Of a DNA stretch of 64,000 nucleotides, positions 38,846 through 50,800 are shown one piece after another (the stretch's first letter is position 1; every line of letters starts with the position of its first letter). A program made the position numbers and the translations under genes. Source of the stretch: Pocillopora verrucosa (Eukaryota > Cnidaria > Anthozoa > Scleractinia > Pocilloporidae); the NCBI RefSeq assembly GCF_036669915.1, contig NC_089320.1:10890233-10954232 (forward strand). Direction: 5' to 3'. The notes under the pieces were generated by a model that was not told the origin of the DNA, did no database searches, and worked only from the letters and a program-made list of their open reading frames with translations.

Positions 38846-41800
38846 TTAGGAGGATGATCCAGTAGACAGCAGAGCAAGGACACCACCAGCTATGGATGTG
38901 GAGAGTAGGTAGTTTCTTAAAGACTGTTAAAGAATTACCTTAAAAGTGAGCTGCAAAGTGAAGTACAGCTGACATTTACTATTAACTCCCAGATAGAAAA
39001 ACCTAGATTTTTCAAAGACTGGTTTGACAAGTTTATCCTTTTCAGGGTTGTCAATAATAGTTCAGTCTAATAAGGTTTCTTAATTTCTACCAACTTTTAG
39101 GTAACTTTGAAGTTCTTGAAGTCTGCAATCATGAGCAACATGAACATAGGAAACACTTGATTACCTTCCCAGGGTAATATTGGATGGAAGTCACTGGAAC
39201 TTTTGTCATCAGGCAGCTAATATTTTACACTCCATTTACCACTACTTATTTATCAAGTTCACCCTTCAACCCTCAAAAGTGTCTGGTCTCTAATTTCTCC
39301 TAAACACAATCACCCTTGATTCAAATGTAAAGGTAATAAGAATAAAGGAAATGACCATCATTTTATGGAGCTCCTGATGGTCAAACATGTTCTCCTTGTC
39401 AGTGCCATACACAATGTTAAGAAAACAGGGCTGGGTTGGTCAAATCTGGGTTAAGATAACCTAGGGTTAGTGAAAATTTTGATGTAAGATCTGAAAGCTT
39501 AAAAAGAAAATTTGGCTTAACTCTTTTTGTCTTCAATTTGATGATTGAATGCTCCCAAAAAAAAGGAGAAAATTACCCTAAAACGGCTTTTGAACATAGA
39601 AGTATAGAAACCTGAATTCAAATTTAACCCTGGGTTAGTGCTGATCGGCCTTTGAACAATTGGGCCCAGAGTGGTAAACATGAGGGAGCTAAGGGTTAGG
39701 TAATGCAAAACAAAACCAAAAAACTAAGGGAAAAAAGTGTCTTCAACAACAACACCAGGATTTGAACTTAAAGCAAAGATTATGACTCCCAAACTACAAG
39801 AAGAGTTATAAAGGATACGCAGCAGGATTAAATGTCCGCAGAACATAAAATGAAGCTATCAGGACCAAAAACAGGTACAAGGCATTGTTGTAAAATATGG
39901 AGAAGGTAATGGCTTCAGTTTCAGCAACCTTGTTCTTTTTCCAAAGGATTCTGGAAAGACAAAAAGAAATCCAATTTATAATGGCATGAGATGCAGACTC
40001 CTTTGAAAACTACACTTTGAGCATAACTGACTTCTGAATCAACAAATCAAGGTCAAACGTTGTATTTTGCTAGCTAAACAAATGACACAATATGAAAATA
40101 AAAAAACAAAAAGCCCCTTGTCACAACACAGTTGATTAATGGTACCATCCTCATTGTTCTGGTTTCCTAAAATTCAAAACTTTTATATTGTTGAATTAAA
40201 AATATTTTTCTAGGAAAATATTAAATGTAGCTTCAGTTTCTTTAAACAAGTACACTGAAACCTCTGTTAAGCGGACATCCTCGGAACCTTCTCAAGTGTC
40301 TGCCTAATAGAGAGTATCCCCTTAATAGAGGTTTGTAAAAATTGTGCAATAATTGTTCATGATTAACATTTCCCTCTAGCAATGTTTGTCATATGGTGGT
40401 CCCAGAAATCTTTGTGCAAATGCAACGATCCACTTATGGGCAACTCATTCATTAGGGGGTCTGCTTAATAGAAGTTTCACTGTATGTATGTTGTAGTTGA
40501 AATAATTTATTTTTGGACTAATTTTTAATTCCCACTTAGAGTATGAAAATTAGTACAAAGTAGAGGAAAAAAGCTATTTAGCCAATCACAAACCCTATGA
40601 TGTGAACTCTGTATTATACTGAATAAAATACAAGTATATTTAAATCAATTTAATATAAACCTTTCATCCTTTTCTTGGCGGGTCAGCTTCTTATTAGAAT
40701 CCAGCTCCATGCTGACTTCTTTGGTAACTGAGGCATCTCTTCGTTGGGCAATCCTAAAAAATAAATGCAGACAACTTAGTTAAAAAGTAATAATATAATG
40801 AAACAAAATGTAATAAAAACATGAATGTGACAGTCAAAACTGATAAGATTTTTGTATATCCTCATACTATTCTAAAATAATTCCAGAGTCCCTAAGGTAA
40901 TCAATTGTTTTGCTGTAGTCTTCTTTTATCCAATACTATATGCATAATAAAGGATAAGCCTGTACAAAAATCTCTATAGTTTATGGCACTTCATTGGGCT
41001 TCTATCAACTATTGGATTTACTTGTAGCTTTATTGAAAATGGAATAACCTTTTCTTAATGATCTTAATGTGTGCACAATTTGATTTACCTCAAACTTCTC
41101 ACAATTTACTTTGCTTTTCTCTGAGATGAGGGGGGGGAGGGGGTTGATGCATTATATGGGATAAAGCTTTTTTAATTTTCGTGATCAGTGAAAATACAAA
41201 ACAGTAAATTTTTTCCTTCTCGTGATACATGAACCTTACAGTTGTATAAACAAGTTTTAGTAACACATCATTTGTAACTTTTGATGTATGTGAATCATGA
41301 GCAGGACCCCCTCCCCCCCTTATACTCTCCTTACTCTTAAGCAGCACTTACCTCATTTGAAATTACTAGATTAATGAACACATGTTTGATAAAACATTTA
41401 TCTAAACCAAACTAGTTTGAAATTTGTAAAGCAACTCGCAACATCACTAGAGTTTGATCCATATTTTGACTAATACAACAACCCACTCATGCCTTCATTC
41501 ACCACTGACCAATAAAAATTTGAAACGTATAGACACAAATCGTATAGTATTACAGCGGACTTACTTATGTTTCAACTGAAACTTCACGTTCTTGTAGGCA
41601 AAAGCCACTAGCCACGTACTGGCGAGAGTCATAACGACGAACATGATGCCAGATGAATAAGGATCCATTTGGTGAATCCTCCAAAACAACCCTAACATAA
41701 GATTAAAATCACTTTAAAAATACATTTTCGTATTAAGAGACATTCCGATTCAAACAAAGAGCGCATGCGATAATATTTAAGAGCGAAGTACATATTGAAT

Positions 41801-41940
41801 TGGTAGGGCTTACAGAGAGGAATGGCTGAGACGAAGAATGCATTGGCATAGAATAATGCTGAAGATTTAGTTGAAACGGTTCTGCTGAAATTTTGCAGCA
41901 AAATTTCGTCTTCTTTTGTGAGTTTCTTGCCGCCCGCCAT
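38846..41940 (-). CDS. SSR3: Translocon-associated protein subunit gamma (TRAP-gamma)
   Basis: Five exons: 41814-41940, 41565-41691, 40661-40753, 39819-39950, 38846-38915. They sum to 549 nt, giving 182 residues (human SSR3 has 185). The protein starts [20 protein letters not shown], followed by [19 protein letters not shown]. The second exon gives [20 protein letters not shown] and [16 protein letters not shown]; the third is the charged cytosolic loop ([29 protein letters not shown]). The fourth has [19 protein letters not shown], and the last ends ALLSTGSSS. Hydrophobic segments fit the four-helix topology of TRAP-gamma, an ER membrane subunit beside the Sec61 channel and the ribosome. The exon 4 donor is GC|GTATCC. 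The start codon is 184 bp from the divergent BTB gene. Confidence 0.96.
40250..40488. mobile_element. Tc1/mariner-pogo-like MITE with CAGTGAAACCTCT-type termini
   Basis: The left end reads ACACTGAAACCTCTGTTAAG then CGGACA. The reverse complement of the right end reads ACAGTGAAACTTCTATTAAG then CAGAC. Internal repeats of the terminal text (CTAATAGAGAGTATCCCCTT, AATAGAGG) are typical of such elements. It is about 240 bp, non-coding and TA-flanked, and lies in the SSR3 intron between exons 3 and 4. Confidence 0.7.
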
Positions 41941-42124
41941 ATTGAATGAGTTGGCACGGAAAAAGAAAGTGGTTGGGGAAGACTGAGCAGTAAGTAGCGA
42001 AGTACTTGTTTTTAGTCTCCCTCTGATATTTCAAAACGCCTGGTGGTAATCTGCAGCTCACTCTCGATCGATTCGCGCCGTTTTGGCAAAACAGTACGTA
42101 AGCTCGAACTATTTCATTGCAACT
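41941..42124. promoter_or_regulatory. Shared SSR3 / BTB-gene bidirectional promoter
   Basis: The two start codons point away from each other across only 184 bp, so both 5' UTRs and core promoters must fit here. The interval has more CpG than its surroundings (CTCGATCGATTCGCGCCG near 42064). I see no clear TATA box. This is inferred from geometry only. Confidence 0.6.
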
Positions 42125-43468
42125 ATGTCCGCTCAGAAAGAAGCCTGGCAAACAGAACGACCGACTATTAGATCAAGAAGCAAATTTATGTTTAACAACG
42201 AGCTCCTCAGCGATGTTAGTTTCGTCGTTCCGGTTCAACTCGATGAAATTAGCAGCAAGAAATGCTGGAAGGCTATTTCAGCACACAAGTTCGTCCTCGC
42301 GATAAGCAGCCCTGTGTTTTTTGCCATGTTCTATGGTGACCTTGCCGAGAAGTCAGATTCTATCAGGCTTCCTGATTGTGAGTACGAGAGTCTGTTAGAA
42401 CTGTTTCGCTTTGTGTATTGCGATGAAGCGAGGCTTACTCCTGACAACGTCATGCAAGTGCTGTATTTGGCTAAGAAGTACATCTTGCCCTCACTTGTTG
42501 AGAGATGCACTGAATATCTGCTCGAAGTCCTGAATGTTTCTAATGTATTTTGCGTCTTGTCTCACGCCCTAAATTACGGAGAGAAAAAGCTTGTGAGTCA
42601 CTGCTGGAAAGTTATCGACAAGGAGGCTGAAGAAGCCGTGAAAACAGAAGGATTTGAAACGATAGATAGATCCCTGTTGGAAGACCTTGTCAAGAGAGAT
42701 TCTCTAAACATCAAAGAGGTAGACTTATTCAGAGCAGTCGATACTTGGGCAGTAGAAGAATGTAAACGTCTTGATATGGCAGCCAATGGTGCATCCAAAA
42801 GGTTGGTTCTCGGGGACAAGGTTGTGAACGCAATACGTTTTCCAGTCATGAAACGGAATGAATTCAGTAATTCTGTTCTTGATTGCAACATATTAACTTC
42901 ACATGAGGCCATCATCATGGAGGATTACTTCAACACCCCAATTTTTAGCCCACCAAACTATTTCTCAAAAGCTCCAAGAACTGGCCTACGCCAGAGATGT
43001 TGTCGATTTAAATCTGTTGTTCTTGAAACTGGGTTAATGTACGGTTCTTACCACAGTGACTATCTTTATTTTTCAGTAAACAGGGACATTGTCTTGTATG
43101 GAATTTGTTTGTTTGGAAGTGAAAATCGCAAATACCAGGCTACAGTAACAGTTAGAAAAGCATCTAATGGTTTGTTTAAGGCCACTAAGATAGGAAAATA
43201 TTCTTCTATACCCATGGAATTAGAGGAAGAAGAAGGTAGTTTTTATGCCTTTGATGTTCTGTTTGATAAGCCAGTGTCTCTGAAAAAGAACACTTGGTAT
43301 TATGTGAAAGCTGCTATGTCTGGTCCCATTATTTGGCATGGAAAGGGAGGAGTGAAGTCCATCCATTGTCCTGGGGTACAATTCAGCTTTAAGGACCATC
43401 CAAAAAATAATAAAAGAACCAACATTGCAGATGGACAGTTTCCTCAGTTCCTCTTTAGTTTGGAGTAA
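42125..43468 (+). CDS. BTB-BACK-PHR protein, BTBD3/BTBD6-like, single exon
   Basis: 447 residues in one exon. The start is the ATG of MSAQKEAWQTERPTIRSRSK; the open frame extends 14 codons further 5' without an ATG. The BTB domain covers about residues 18-130 (FMFNNELLSDVSFVV, SAHKFVLAISSPVFFAMFYG, LLELFRFVYCDEARLTPDNV). The BACK domain follows (YILPSLVERCTEYL, RDSLNIKEVDLFRAVDTWAV), then a PHR domain from about residue 290 to the end (RCCRFKSVV, LYGICLFGSENRKYQATVTV, WYYVKAAMSGP, GVQFSF). Proteins of this layout are adaptors for CUL3 ubiquitin ligases; BTBD6 acts in neural development. That role is family knowledge. The lack of introns contrasts with every other protein gene here. Confidence 0.93.
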   Translation: MSAQKEAWQTERPTIRSRSKFMFNNELLSDVSFVVPVQLDEISSKKCWKAISAHKFVLAISSPVFFAMFYGDLAEKSDSIRLPDCEYESLLELFRFVYCDEARLTPDNVMQVLYLAKKYILPSLVERCTEYLLEVLNVSNVFCVLSHALNYGEKKLVSHCWKVIDKEAEEAVKTEGFETIDRSLLEDLVKRDSLNIKEVDLFRAVDTWAVEECKRLDMAANGASKRLVLGDKVVNAIRFPVMKRNEFSNSVLDCNILTSHEAIIMEDYFNTPIFSPPNYFSKAPRTGLRQRCCRFKSVVLETGLMYGSYHSDYLYFSVNRDIVLYGICLFGSENRKYQATVTVRKASNGLFKATKIGKYSSIPMELEEEEGSFYAFDVLFDKPVSLKKNTWYYVKAAMSGPIIWHGKGGVKSIHCPGVQFSFKDHPKNNKRTNIADGQFPQFLFSLE

Positions 43469-44124
43469 GTTCCACCCTCAACTTTGAAAATTATCTTTAA
43501 GTTTGTGTGGTTTAGCTCAACAATATACAAATGTGCAACCCCAAATGTGCAAGAGTTGGATTTGTGTAAATGAAGCTTTACCTCACAGTTAGGTTTTTGG
43601 TCAACCTTTGGGATCTTAATCCTGAAATGAGTGGTATTTTCAACAACAAAAACTTTTATTCATACTGTACAATTACAAATTATTATAGACTTAGTGTTTT
43701 AGATTTCAAAATATTTTTAACAATGATGGTTAACTTGAGGAAACATAAACAGAGTCGCCAGTCCTTTCAAAAACCATTTAAAAAATGTCTGCATCTTATT
43801 ATAATGACCCCTATTCTGTTATCTGAGCATCATATAGTTATACATTTTTGTGAGGTAACCTTTGTTCTAGGTTAGCACAAAGAAAAATATTTGACATGGT
43901 AATATTATCAAATCAAGTCAAATCAAATATTAATTAATATAAAATTCCAGAGACTGTAAAGACTGGAAATAATGATGGAATGTTTTTGTTTTTCAAAGGA
44001 ATAGCCAATTAGGTGTCAGAAAACTAAATGGCAGACAGTAGGTGAAGTCTGCACCCTTGTCAAGTAGCCCTGTCAGCTGTAATTCATTCCAGTTTCTGCA
44101 GCATTAATCAACTAGTATTACTAC

Positions 44125-44325
44125 CCCCTCTGGGTGGCTGCTATCCACCACAAAGTTCCCCAGCATTTGATCAGGCTTCTCAGACAATTTGACAGTTGCC
44201 TTTTATGCTCCCAGTTGGGGAGAGGCAGTGTGACAATAAAGTGTCTTGCCATGTCTGCACTCAGACCTCTGGAGCTAGAGTCCAGCACTTTAACTGTTGA
44301 CCCTTGGTGTCTTTAGCAAATGGCA
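44125..44325 (-). mobile_element. tRNA-derived SINE
   Basis: On the minus strand the element starts near 44320 with an A-box-like GGTCAACAGTTAAAGTGCTG and a B-box-like AGAGGTCTGAGTGC. A body follows: GACACTTTATTGTCACACTG, CCTCTCCCCAACTGGGAG, then GGTGGATAGCAGCCACCC. The body resembles 57340-57580. No coding capacity. Confidence 0.5.
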
Positions 44326-44394
44326 GACAGTAACAATATTATTTTTTAAATAGAATAAGAGAGATGGTAAGCTTGGTAAAGAAATAGAGAAAGA

Positions 44395-44480
44395 TGTTTT
44401 TTTGTCTTGTCACAAGCGTGAGACAGAACAAATTCTGAGTCCCCATGAGGAATTTAACCTCAGACCTTCAGATTGTGGTT
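44395..44480 (-). mobile_element. tRNA-derived SINE fragment
   Basis: The minus strand reads AAGGTCTGAGGTTAAATTCC (a B-box match to GGTTCRANTCC), then TCATGGGGACTCAGAATTTG, then CTTGTGACAAGAC. The arrangement is that of a tRNA-related head plus a conserved body. The 5' A box is poorly kept. Confidence 0.5.
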
Positions 44481-45354
44481 ATTATTTTGTGGTTTTGAGG
44501 TTTGCTTACAAGTGTTGAGCTTAATTTTGGTCAGCACACAGAATCAAATCAAAATATTTATGGTTTTCTGAATTTTACAATAATTACATCATTGTCATGC
44601 TGTTATGTTGTACATAATAATTTCTGAGAAACTGTAAGTAAATGAATGATATTATTGATGTCATCAGCAAATGATGGGTTAAGTTAAGTCTTTCTCGCAG
44701 AAATGATATGAAAGATATTGTTCTAATTATTACTGATAAAGTATACCTGGCAGATTATTGAAAAAACAAAAGGTATGTTTGTTGACTTATTGCTTGAGTA
44801 AAGTTTGTAATGTGACACGTTTTCACCAGTTTTCATACTGTTTCAAACTGAGTCGTTACATATCGTTTTCCTCATTAAACAAAAAATATGAAAGCTTTTT
44901 TAGAACATGAAAAATAAAAAACTTTTGAAATTGAAGTAAAAACGAGATCATATTTTTTTTCGGTTATTTGTTGTTGTTTTTTTTTTAATCTTTTTTCTAG
45001 GTTAATTCCAAAGTTAAAAAAAATGTTTAAGTCAGTCACTTAACACAAAGCATCACTGACGTGATATGTTACACCTGAGCATTTGAGAAAATAAGTTATT
45101 GCCATTTTCACCATACTAAGAGAAAAGTTCTCTCGTAGTTGCTGTCACACAAAGTGAAATACCATACGAATAACAACTGTATCTCCAAGCGGAACATCAA
45201 AGCCGTCATATCTTGTAGCGATTTGTTCTTGATTGTGATGGAGGAAAATTTCCTTTCCTATGTGCAGGATTGGAGACAGTACAGGTAGGAACAGCTCAAC
45301 CATGAGAAAGTAGATACCTGAAAACTTTCAAAGTGACTCTATGCACTTTCCAAA

Positions 45355-45431
45355 GGGGGCAAGTGTTTGATTGGAATCTGAATCATAAAGCCAATCAAAC
45401 ACTTGCCAAAGAGGGCAAGTGTTTGATTGGC
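45355..45431. repeat. Inverted plus direct repeat of GGCAAGTGTTTGATTGG
   Basis: Three copies of one 17-base word occur in 77 bp: forward at 45358-45374, reversed (CCAATCAAACACTTGCC) at 45391-45407, and forward at 45415-45431. The reversed copy can pair with either neighbour, giving two alternative hairpins. ATTGG is a CCAAT-box core. Confidence 0.85.
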
Positions 45432-45489
45432 AAAGGTTACTTGCGTAACGATAATAAAAGAAATAAACCAAAAAAGAAAAAACGACGAC

Positions 45490-46360
45490 AAAGACAGTGC
45501 GAATCACTGATGTGGCAGACAAAAACGAGGGAAGGCAGCAATAATGCAACAAGAAAGAGCGCGCGCATCCCTAACGTAACAGTCAACAAGAGCAAAGGGA
45601 GCGCGTATCACTGACGTAGCGGTTTAACAAGCAAATGAAGAGAGCGCGCATTATTGACGCAACAGTAAAAAACACAGAGCGCGCACAACACTGACGTAAC
45701 AATCAGAAACGAACTAATTCAGTGCGCGTAACTGACGTAACATTCAATTTTAAAACTTAGAGGAAGCTCACCACAAACCCAAGAATAAAACGAGCAAAGC
45801 GCACATCACTACTAACCTACAGTCAGACACAAACAAAAGAAGCGCACATTACAAAGCGCGCATCCCTAACATAACAGGGGACGTTTTAGATACGTGGACG
45901 GCAATCGGAAGAGGAACTGAACTTATTCTAGAGCGCTCTGACGCGGGTGGATCAACTAGAGAGTCATCGTTTCAATATTTGAAGTACAGCGGAACTGACC
46001 AAAAGACGTATGTGAAAACCCGGAATGACAACTTCAAATTCCGGCTGTTAGCCGCTTGTCAAAAACGTTTGTGCCCCCTCTACAGTCGAATAAAAAACAA
46101 CGAGGACGCGCCTCTGGAAAGTAACAATCAAACAAAAATCAAAGAGAGTGCGTCCATTAGCTAAATAAAGAAGAAAGAGAACGCGCATCATTAACGTGAA
46201 AGCCAAACATGAACAGAGAATGACGCAACCATCCAACACGTATCAAAGACTGCACATTACTAACGCGATAATCAGAACGAATAGAGCGTCACTGACGTCA
46301 CAAAGTGTGTATGCATCATTAGACTGAAGTGAGTGCGCAGTAAGTGATGACGCCTGAAAC
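45490..46360. repeat. Degenerate ~40-bp tandem array with GCGCGC and TGACGT(A/C) motifs
   Basis: About a dozen imperfect units follow the pattern AGCGCGCATCACTGACGTAA then CAGTCA and an A-rich linker. Unit starts are near 45497, 45557, 45600, 45641, 45677, 45721, 45800, 45855, 46150, 46180, 46250 and 46285. TGACGT occurs at about 45612, 45692, 45733 and 46293, the last as the palindromic CRE TGACGTCA. Non-repeat sequence interrupts the array at about 45880-46140. Confidence 0.7.
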
Positions 46361-47820
46361 ATCTGTGACTAATCAACCAAGCACGAAACGGTAGTGAAGA
46401 ATGCTAAATGAAAAAATGAAGAATTAACCTCAAAACTGATTAAATGAGGCGGATATCGTAGAAAATATTCCTCAAATGGAGCTATTTTCTTTTCTTTTCA
46501 TGGTGTCTGAGTGAAACACGTCATGATCAAACTGAACAAAATTGCAATCAAAAATTATTTTATTCTTTTTTTTTTTTATTTCAGTGATAATTAGCTGATG
46601 AAAGTACAAGCTGTACGACAAGAAAATAATTTAACTATATCTTTGAAGTTCACTCCTTGTTTGAGGTCAATATAAATAAATCCATCATTGACTGAACTAT
46701 CGTGCGAGGTTACAGACAGTTCTAGCGGTGTACAGTAAAAAAAAAAAATACTCACAGTGGTAAAACAATTGCACAAAATTGTGCCGATGAAATACACTTG
46801 AGACAGTTTTAGGAAGTAAACGATAAGTTTTCTCCATTCAATCCCCGTGTAATAACGCAATCAAGTCGTACACCCATATTTTTAGCACAATTTTCACATA
46901 TATGTCGCAAAGTAAAGCAAAGCTCTTCACTCCCAAAGGAGGAAAACAAAAACAAATACTGAAAATGGAAACCTTTACACGAAATAGTAATCGAGATGAA
47001 TAGCTAATCATATTTTAACTGTTTCAAGTAAAGCACCCTGTACTATTCAAGATCAAGATTGAATGCAGATTCGTCACAGCTGGAAAAACCTATGAATTAC
47101 CGGCAAAATCAGTAAAATTATTATTCCTTGAAACAACTTCTGCATTCCATTTCCCTTCACCCTTGAAGAGAGACTTGTTACTGTTCACTGTTGTTTAAGC
47201 CGTTTGTATGTATATATATATATTTTAACAATCTGGATCACCTTCAGGATTGCAATTGAGTCTATCAAGTGAACAATTCGTGAAAAAAATATCAAATTGT
47301 CAACTTCTTTTGTCTTTTCAGTTTGTGGTTTCACATTAAAAATACACAGATTAAAAAATAACTGATTCCAGTTTGAAAGATGTGGGCTGCATAAATATTA
47401 TTTGTAAATTAATTAAAGATGCTTGTTTTCTCTGTGACTAGGTGATCAAAAAACTCCCAAAACATAGTACAAATGACTATATTTTCACTTAAGCAAGGCA
47501 TGTAAAGGTGAGACAGATGACCAACTCCTAAGTGGTTGTCTTGCAAGCACATTTAAACACTGTACTGTTTATTTTGCTAATGAAACTAATGTTGTTTGAT
47601 CAACACTTCTTTCACCAGCCTTAAATTTAATGTCTGTCTCTGCTTCTAAATTCATCTAAGTTAAATGACAACCTTCTGGAGAGCTGGCTTGGAAGCAAAC
47701 CATTTGTTTGTCTATAGCTTCATAATGATATTACTCAATTAAATACAAAATTGTTTAAAGCTATTTACACTTATATTATAGACTGAATAAAATATCACTG
47801 TTTGTACAAATACTCAATAT

Positions 47821-50800
47821 CTAATAGAAAGCTACTGTGTGAAGCAAATTTCTTTTCCATTTCTTTTCTAGTTTAGGAATAGCTTCATCAATTTCATTTT
47901 CTAAGTCATCTAGGCCTTCAATCTGAATGAAAAAAGATTAAATAACACTTTTATCAGCAGGAGTAACTGGTTGGAAGTACTAAAAGCCCTGAAATATGTA
48001 TATAACTCTTAAAAGGGTGGCAAAGGGTTGTACATAAACATGAACATGATGTGTGATGTGTGAATTTTATAGAAAGGCAAGATGAGGTGAGATTTGAAGT
48101 TTCCTCTCTTAAATTTGTGCTCCATGAAATACTTTTTGCAGTATATGTGGTGTGGATTTTCTCAAACTTGTGTGTGAAACAAGATCAACACTCCCCCTTT
48201 GCATCCCTCTCTAGAAAGATGGTTATCTTCCAAACTGAGTGGCAAAATCAAGGGTGTTTATATTTTTTCTTCTATGGACATTATATCAAAATTATCACAA
48301 AAAATCCTTTAGAAATATATAATATAAGCTCTGGTTAAGGAGGCAGGAAATAACCACTCCCAGAAGGGAATAACATTAAATGCAATACAACTTTTTTCAA
48401 CAAAAACAGTTTGCACAGGGGCAGATATTGTTAGGGAGAAGTTGTGGCACCTAACCCTTTTAATATCTGGATATTGCTTTACTTTTCATGTTTCACCTCC
48501 TTCATCTACACTGTACAGTTCCACAGTTTCAACACTTTTAATACTTACAGCTTGACACATTTCACATATAAGGAATGCTCCTAATGTAGCTTCTTCATGG
48601 TTATCCTGAATATCAAGGTTTATGACATGGACTGGCGAGTAGCTTTGAGCGCCACGTGATTCAAGATCTGAAAGAATAATCATTGTCAAAATACTGCATT
48701 AGAGTCAGAGCTTGAACTGTTGTAACTGTTCACATAAAACATATCAGCAATGCAAGATCTGTGATTTTAGCATTAGCCAAGTGTAAAAGTTTAGGCTTGT
48801 ATGGACAAATATTTTCACTTGCATTAGGGTAACCCTCCAACTTGTCACAAAAATGCTTACCATAAAAGCAGCCAGCTCAATCAATGTAGTCGGATAGTTC
48901 ATCCCTTCATCCATTCCTTTTATTACCATAAATTAATTCATTCATTCATTCATTCACTCACTTAATTACTCAATTAATTAATCATAACATATGATTCAAC
49001 CACTCTACATGAAAAAGACATTTATGTAATGTCAAAGACACACTGCTTAAAAATGAAAAAAAAAAAAAAAAAAAGACGAGGAAAATTTAACATTTTAATA
49101 AAATACTTAGTTCAAATTTTCCCTCTGAGCATGCAGTTCTAAGACAGTACATGTCACTTTGTATAATTTCCACACCACAGCTCATACACATGTAGATAAC
49201 AGCATAAATAAATCACCTCACAACTAATCCCTTAATCTATCTAGCAGGTGAAAGGATACTCACACTCGATAACTTGATCATACACCCTTTCTTCCACTGT
49301 AACCACCAGGTCAAATTCTTCTTCAGTTTCTTGGAATCTCTCAGGATGTGCTTTTATTCTCCTGTTTCTATCCAGCATGTGAAGAATTCCATTTTGCTTG
49401 TAGCTAATAAGCTGAATCAAGGAATTTTTTCCAATTTTGTAAATTACTATAAATGTTACACAGTCAATAATTTACCCATGAAAAAATGGAATTTTCAGCT
49501 GAAAACAACAATACCCATGTGGTACATGATATAAAATTATAAAAGCAGAGTATGACTGCTAAAAAGTTTTGTGATGTATGTCAAGGTTGGTCCCCATGGT
49601 AACTAAACAAGACCCTGTAGTTAATTCCTGCAATCGCTACCCACCAGTCCCAGGAATTCTCCATGATGGGTAGTCAAAGTTGGTTAGTTAACCTCAGTTT
49701 GCGATTCACTAATTTCTTACAGCCTATTCAGACCACTTGATTTACACTAGCCACAACAGATCGAGGTTGACTTTGCTGAATCTAGCTGGATGAACTGATT
49801 CCAACAGTGATCTTGGTTCTATAATGCACATTTCAACTCCACGTCAAAATAATATTTTTACTCCCATAATGAATCAATATACAACTTCTCCTCTAAAACC
49901 AATGCACTTTAAAACAAAGAAGTGGTGAATGCAAACAAAATGTATGAACTGGAGGGCGCTAGCTTGTTACAACACTACACTCTCTTAGTTAATTAGGTAG
50001 GAAATATACATCAGCTAGAGAGCAGAATTCAAGAGTTCAAAGTACATTCTGAATTATCTGTGCAACAGTTCATTTCATTTGTGAAGTTTGGCATATATAT
50101 TAAAGTTACAACAGAACCATTATTACCAGACCATTTGTGCCAATTTCAAATTCATTCAGCCCACCTACTTCATTATTTCAAAGGAACATATCTGATGCCA
50201 CTCATCTGAGTGACAGTGCCTATGTCAGGCTTGACTTCATTGTGAAGATCACACAACCTTCAGTAGACAGTAACAACATTTTGGCTCACATAAATATTTC
50301 ACCAAGCAAGGGCAGATCCTTGATTTTTCTTAGGACTGGGTGCACCACTGAGGAATGATTGGGGTTGGGGGGTTGCATACCCACCACACCCCTCTCCTAG
50401 ATCCATCCCAACCATGGGGTCTCAGGTTGACCTCATCACCAGAGTCATCCTGTTCCCTCTACTAAACTGGGCTACAACCTTGATTTTAGGGTAAGAGGGA
50501 TGAGCAAATGAGCCAAACAGATGAAAAATTGTACCTTAAACATAATTTAGTCTTCAGATTAACATCTCTAAATTTTTGAAAACCCTAACTCTTGATGAGT
50601 CACTTGAAATAACAATTATAAGAAAGTAAAGCTGCTTTAAGTTGCAATTCCTTTGTTTTGCTTGGTTTTCTGGGCAAAGACAACATGGACCTATTTCACA
50701 GTATAAAGTAAGCATTTCTCAGCAATGCTTGAAGTACACTATAAGATTGTTTGGCTAGCAACTAAATCAATTGAACATTCCAACACAACATGGGTAGTAC

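Larger units (their letters stand above)
43469..47820. other. Repeat-rich intergenic region, no recognised gene
   Basis: It contains SINE-like copies (44125-44325, 44395-44480), a triplicated inverted/direct repeat (45355-45431), the degenerate CRE-like array (45490-46360) and a short TA run near 47212. The convergent BTB gene and SSU72 must end in it. Open frames here are short and fall inside the array or SINEs. Confidence 0.6.

Noticed and set aside
42083..42124. 14 extra codons at the 5' end of the BTB gene frame
   Set aside because: The extension has no ATG (it begins at a TTG); the first ATG is at 42125 and gives a normal BTB N-terminus.
45333..45614. 93-codon open frame in the repeat array
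   Set aside because: It is translated repeat DNA rich in K, R, N and Q, without a domain.
45490..46360. CRISPR array
   Set aside because: The units are degenerate, with no identical repeats and no regular spacers, and the genome is animal.
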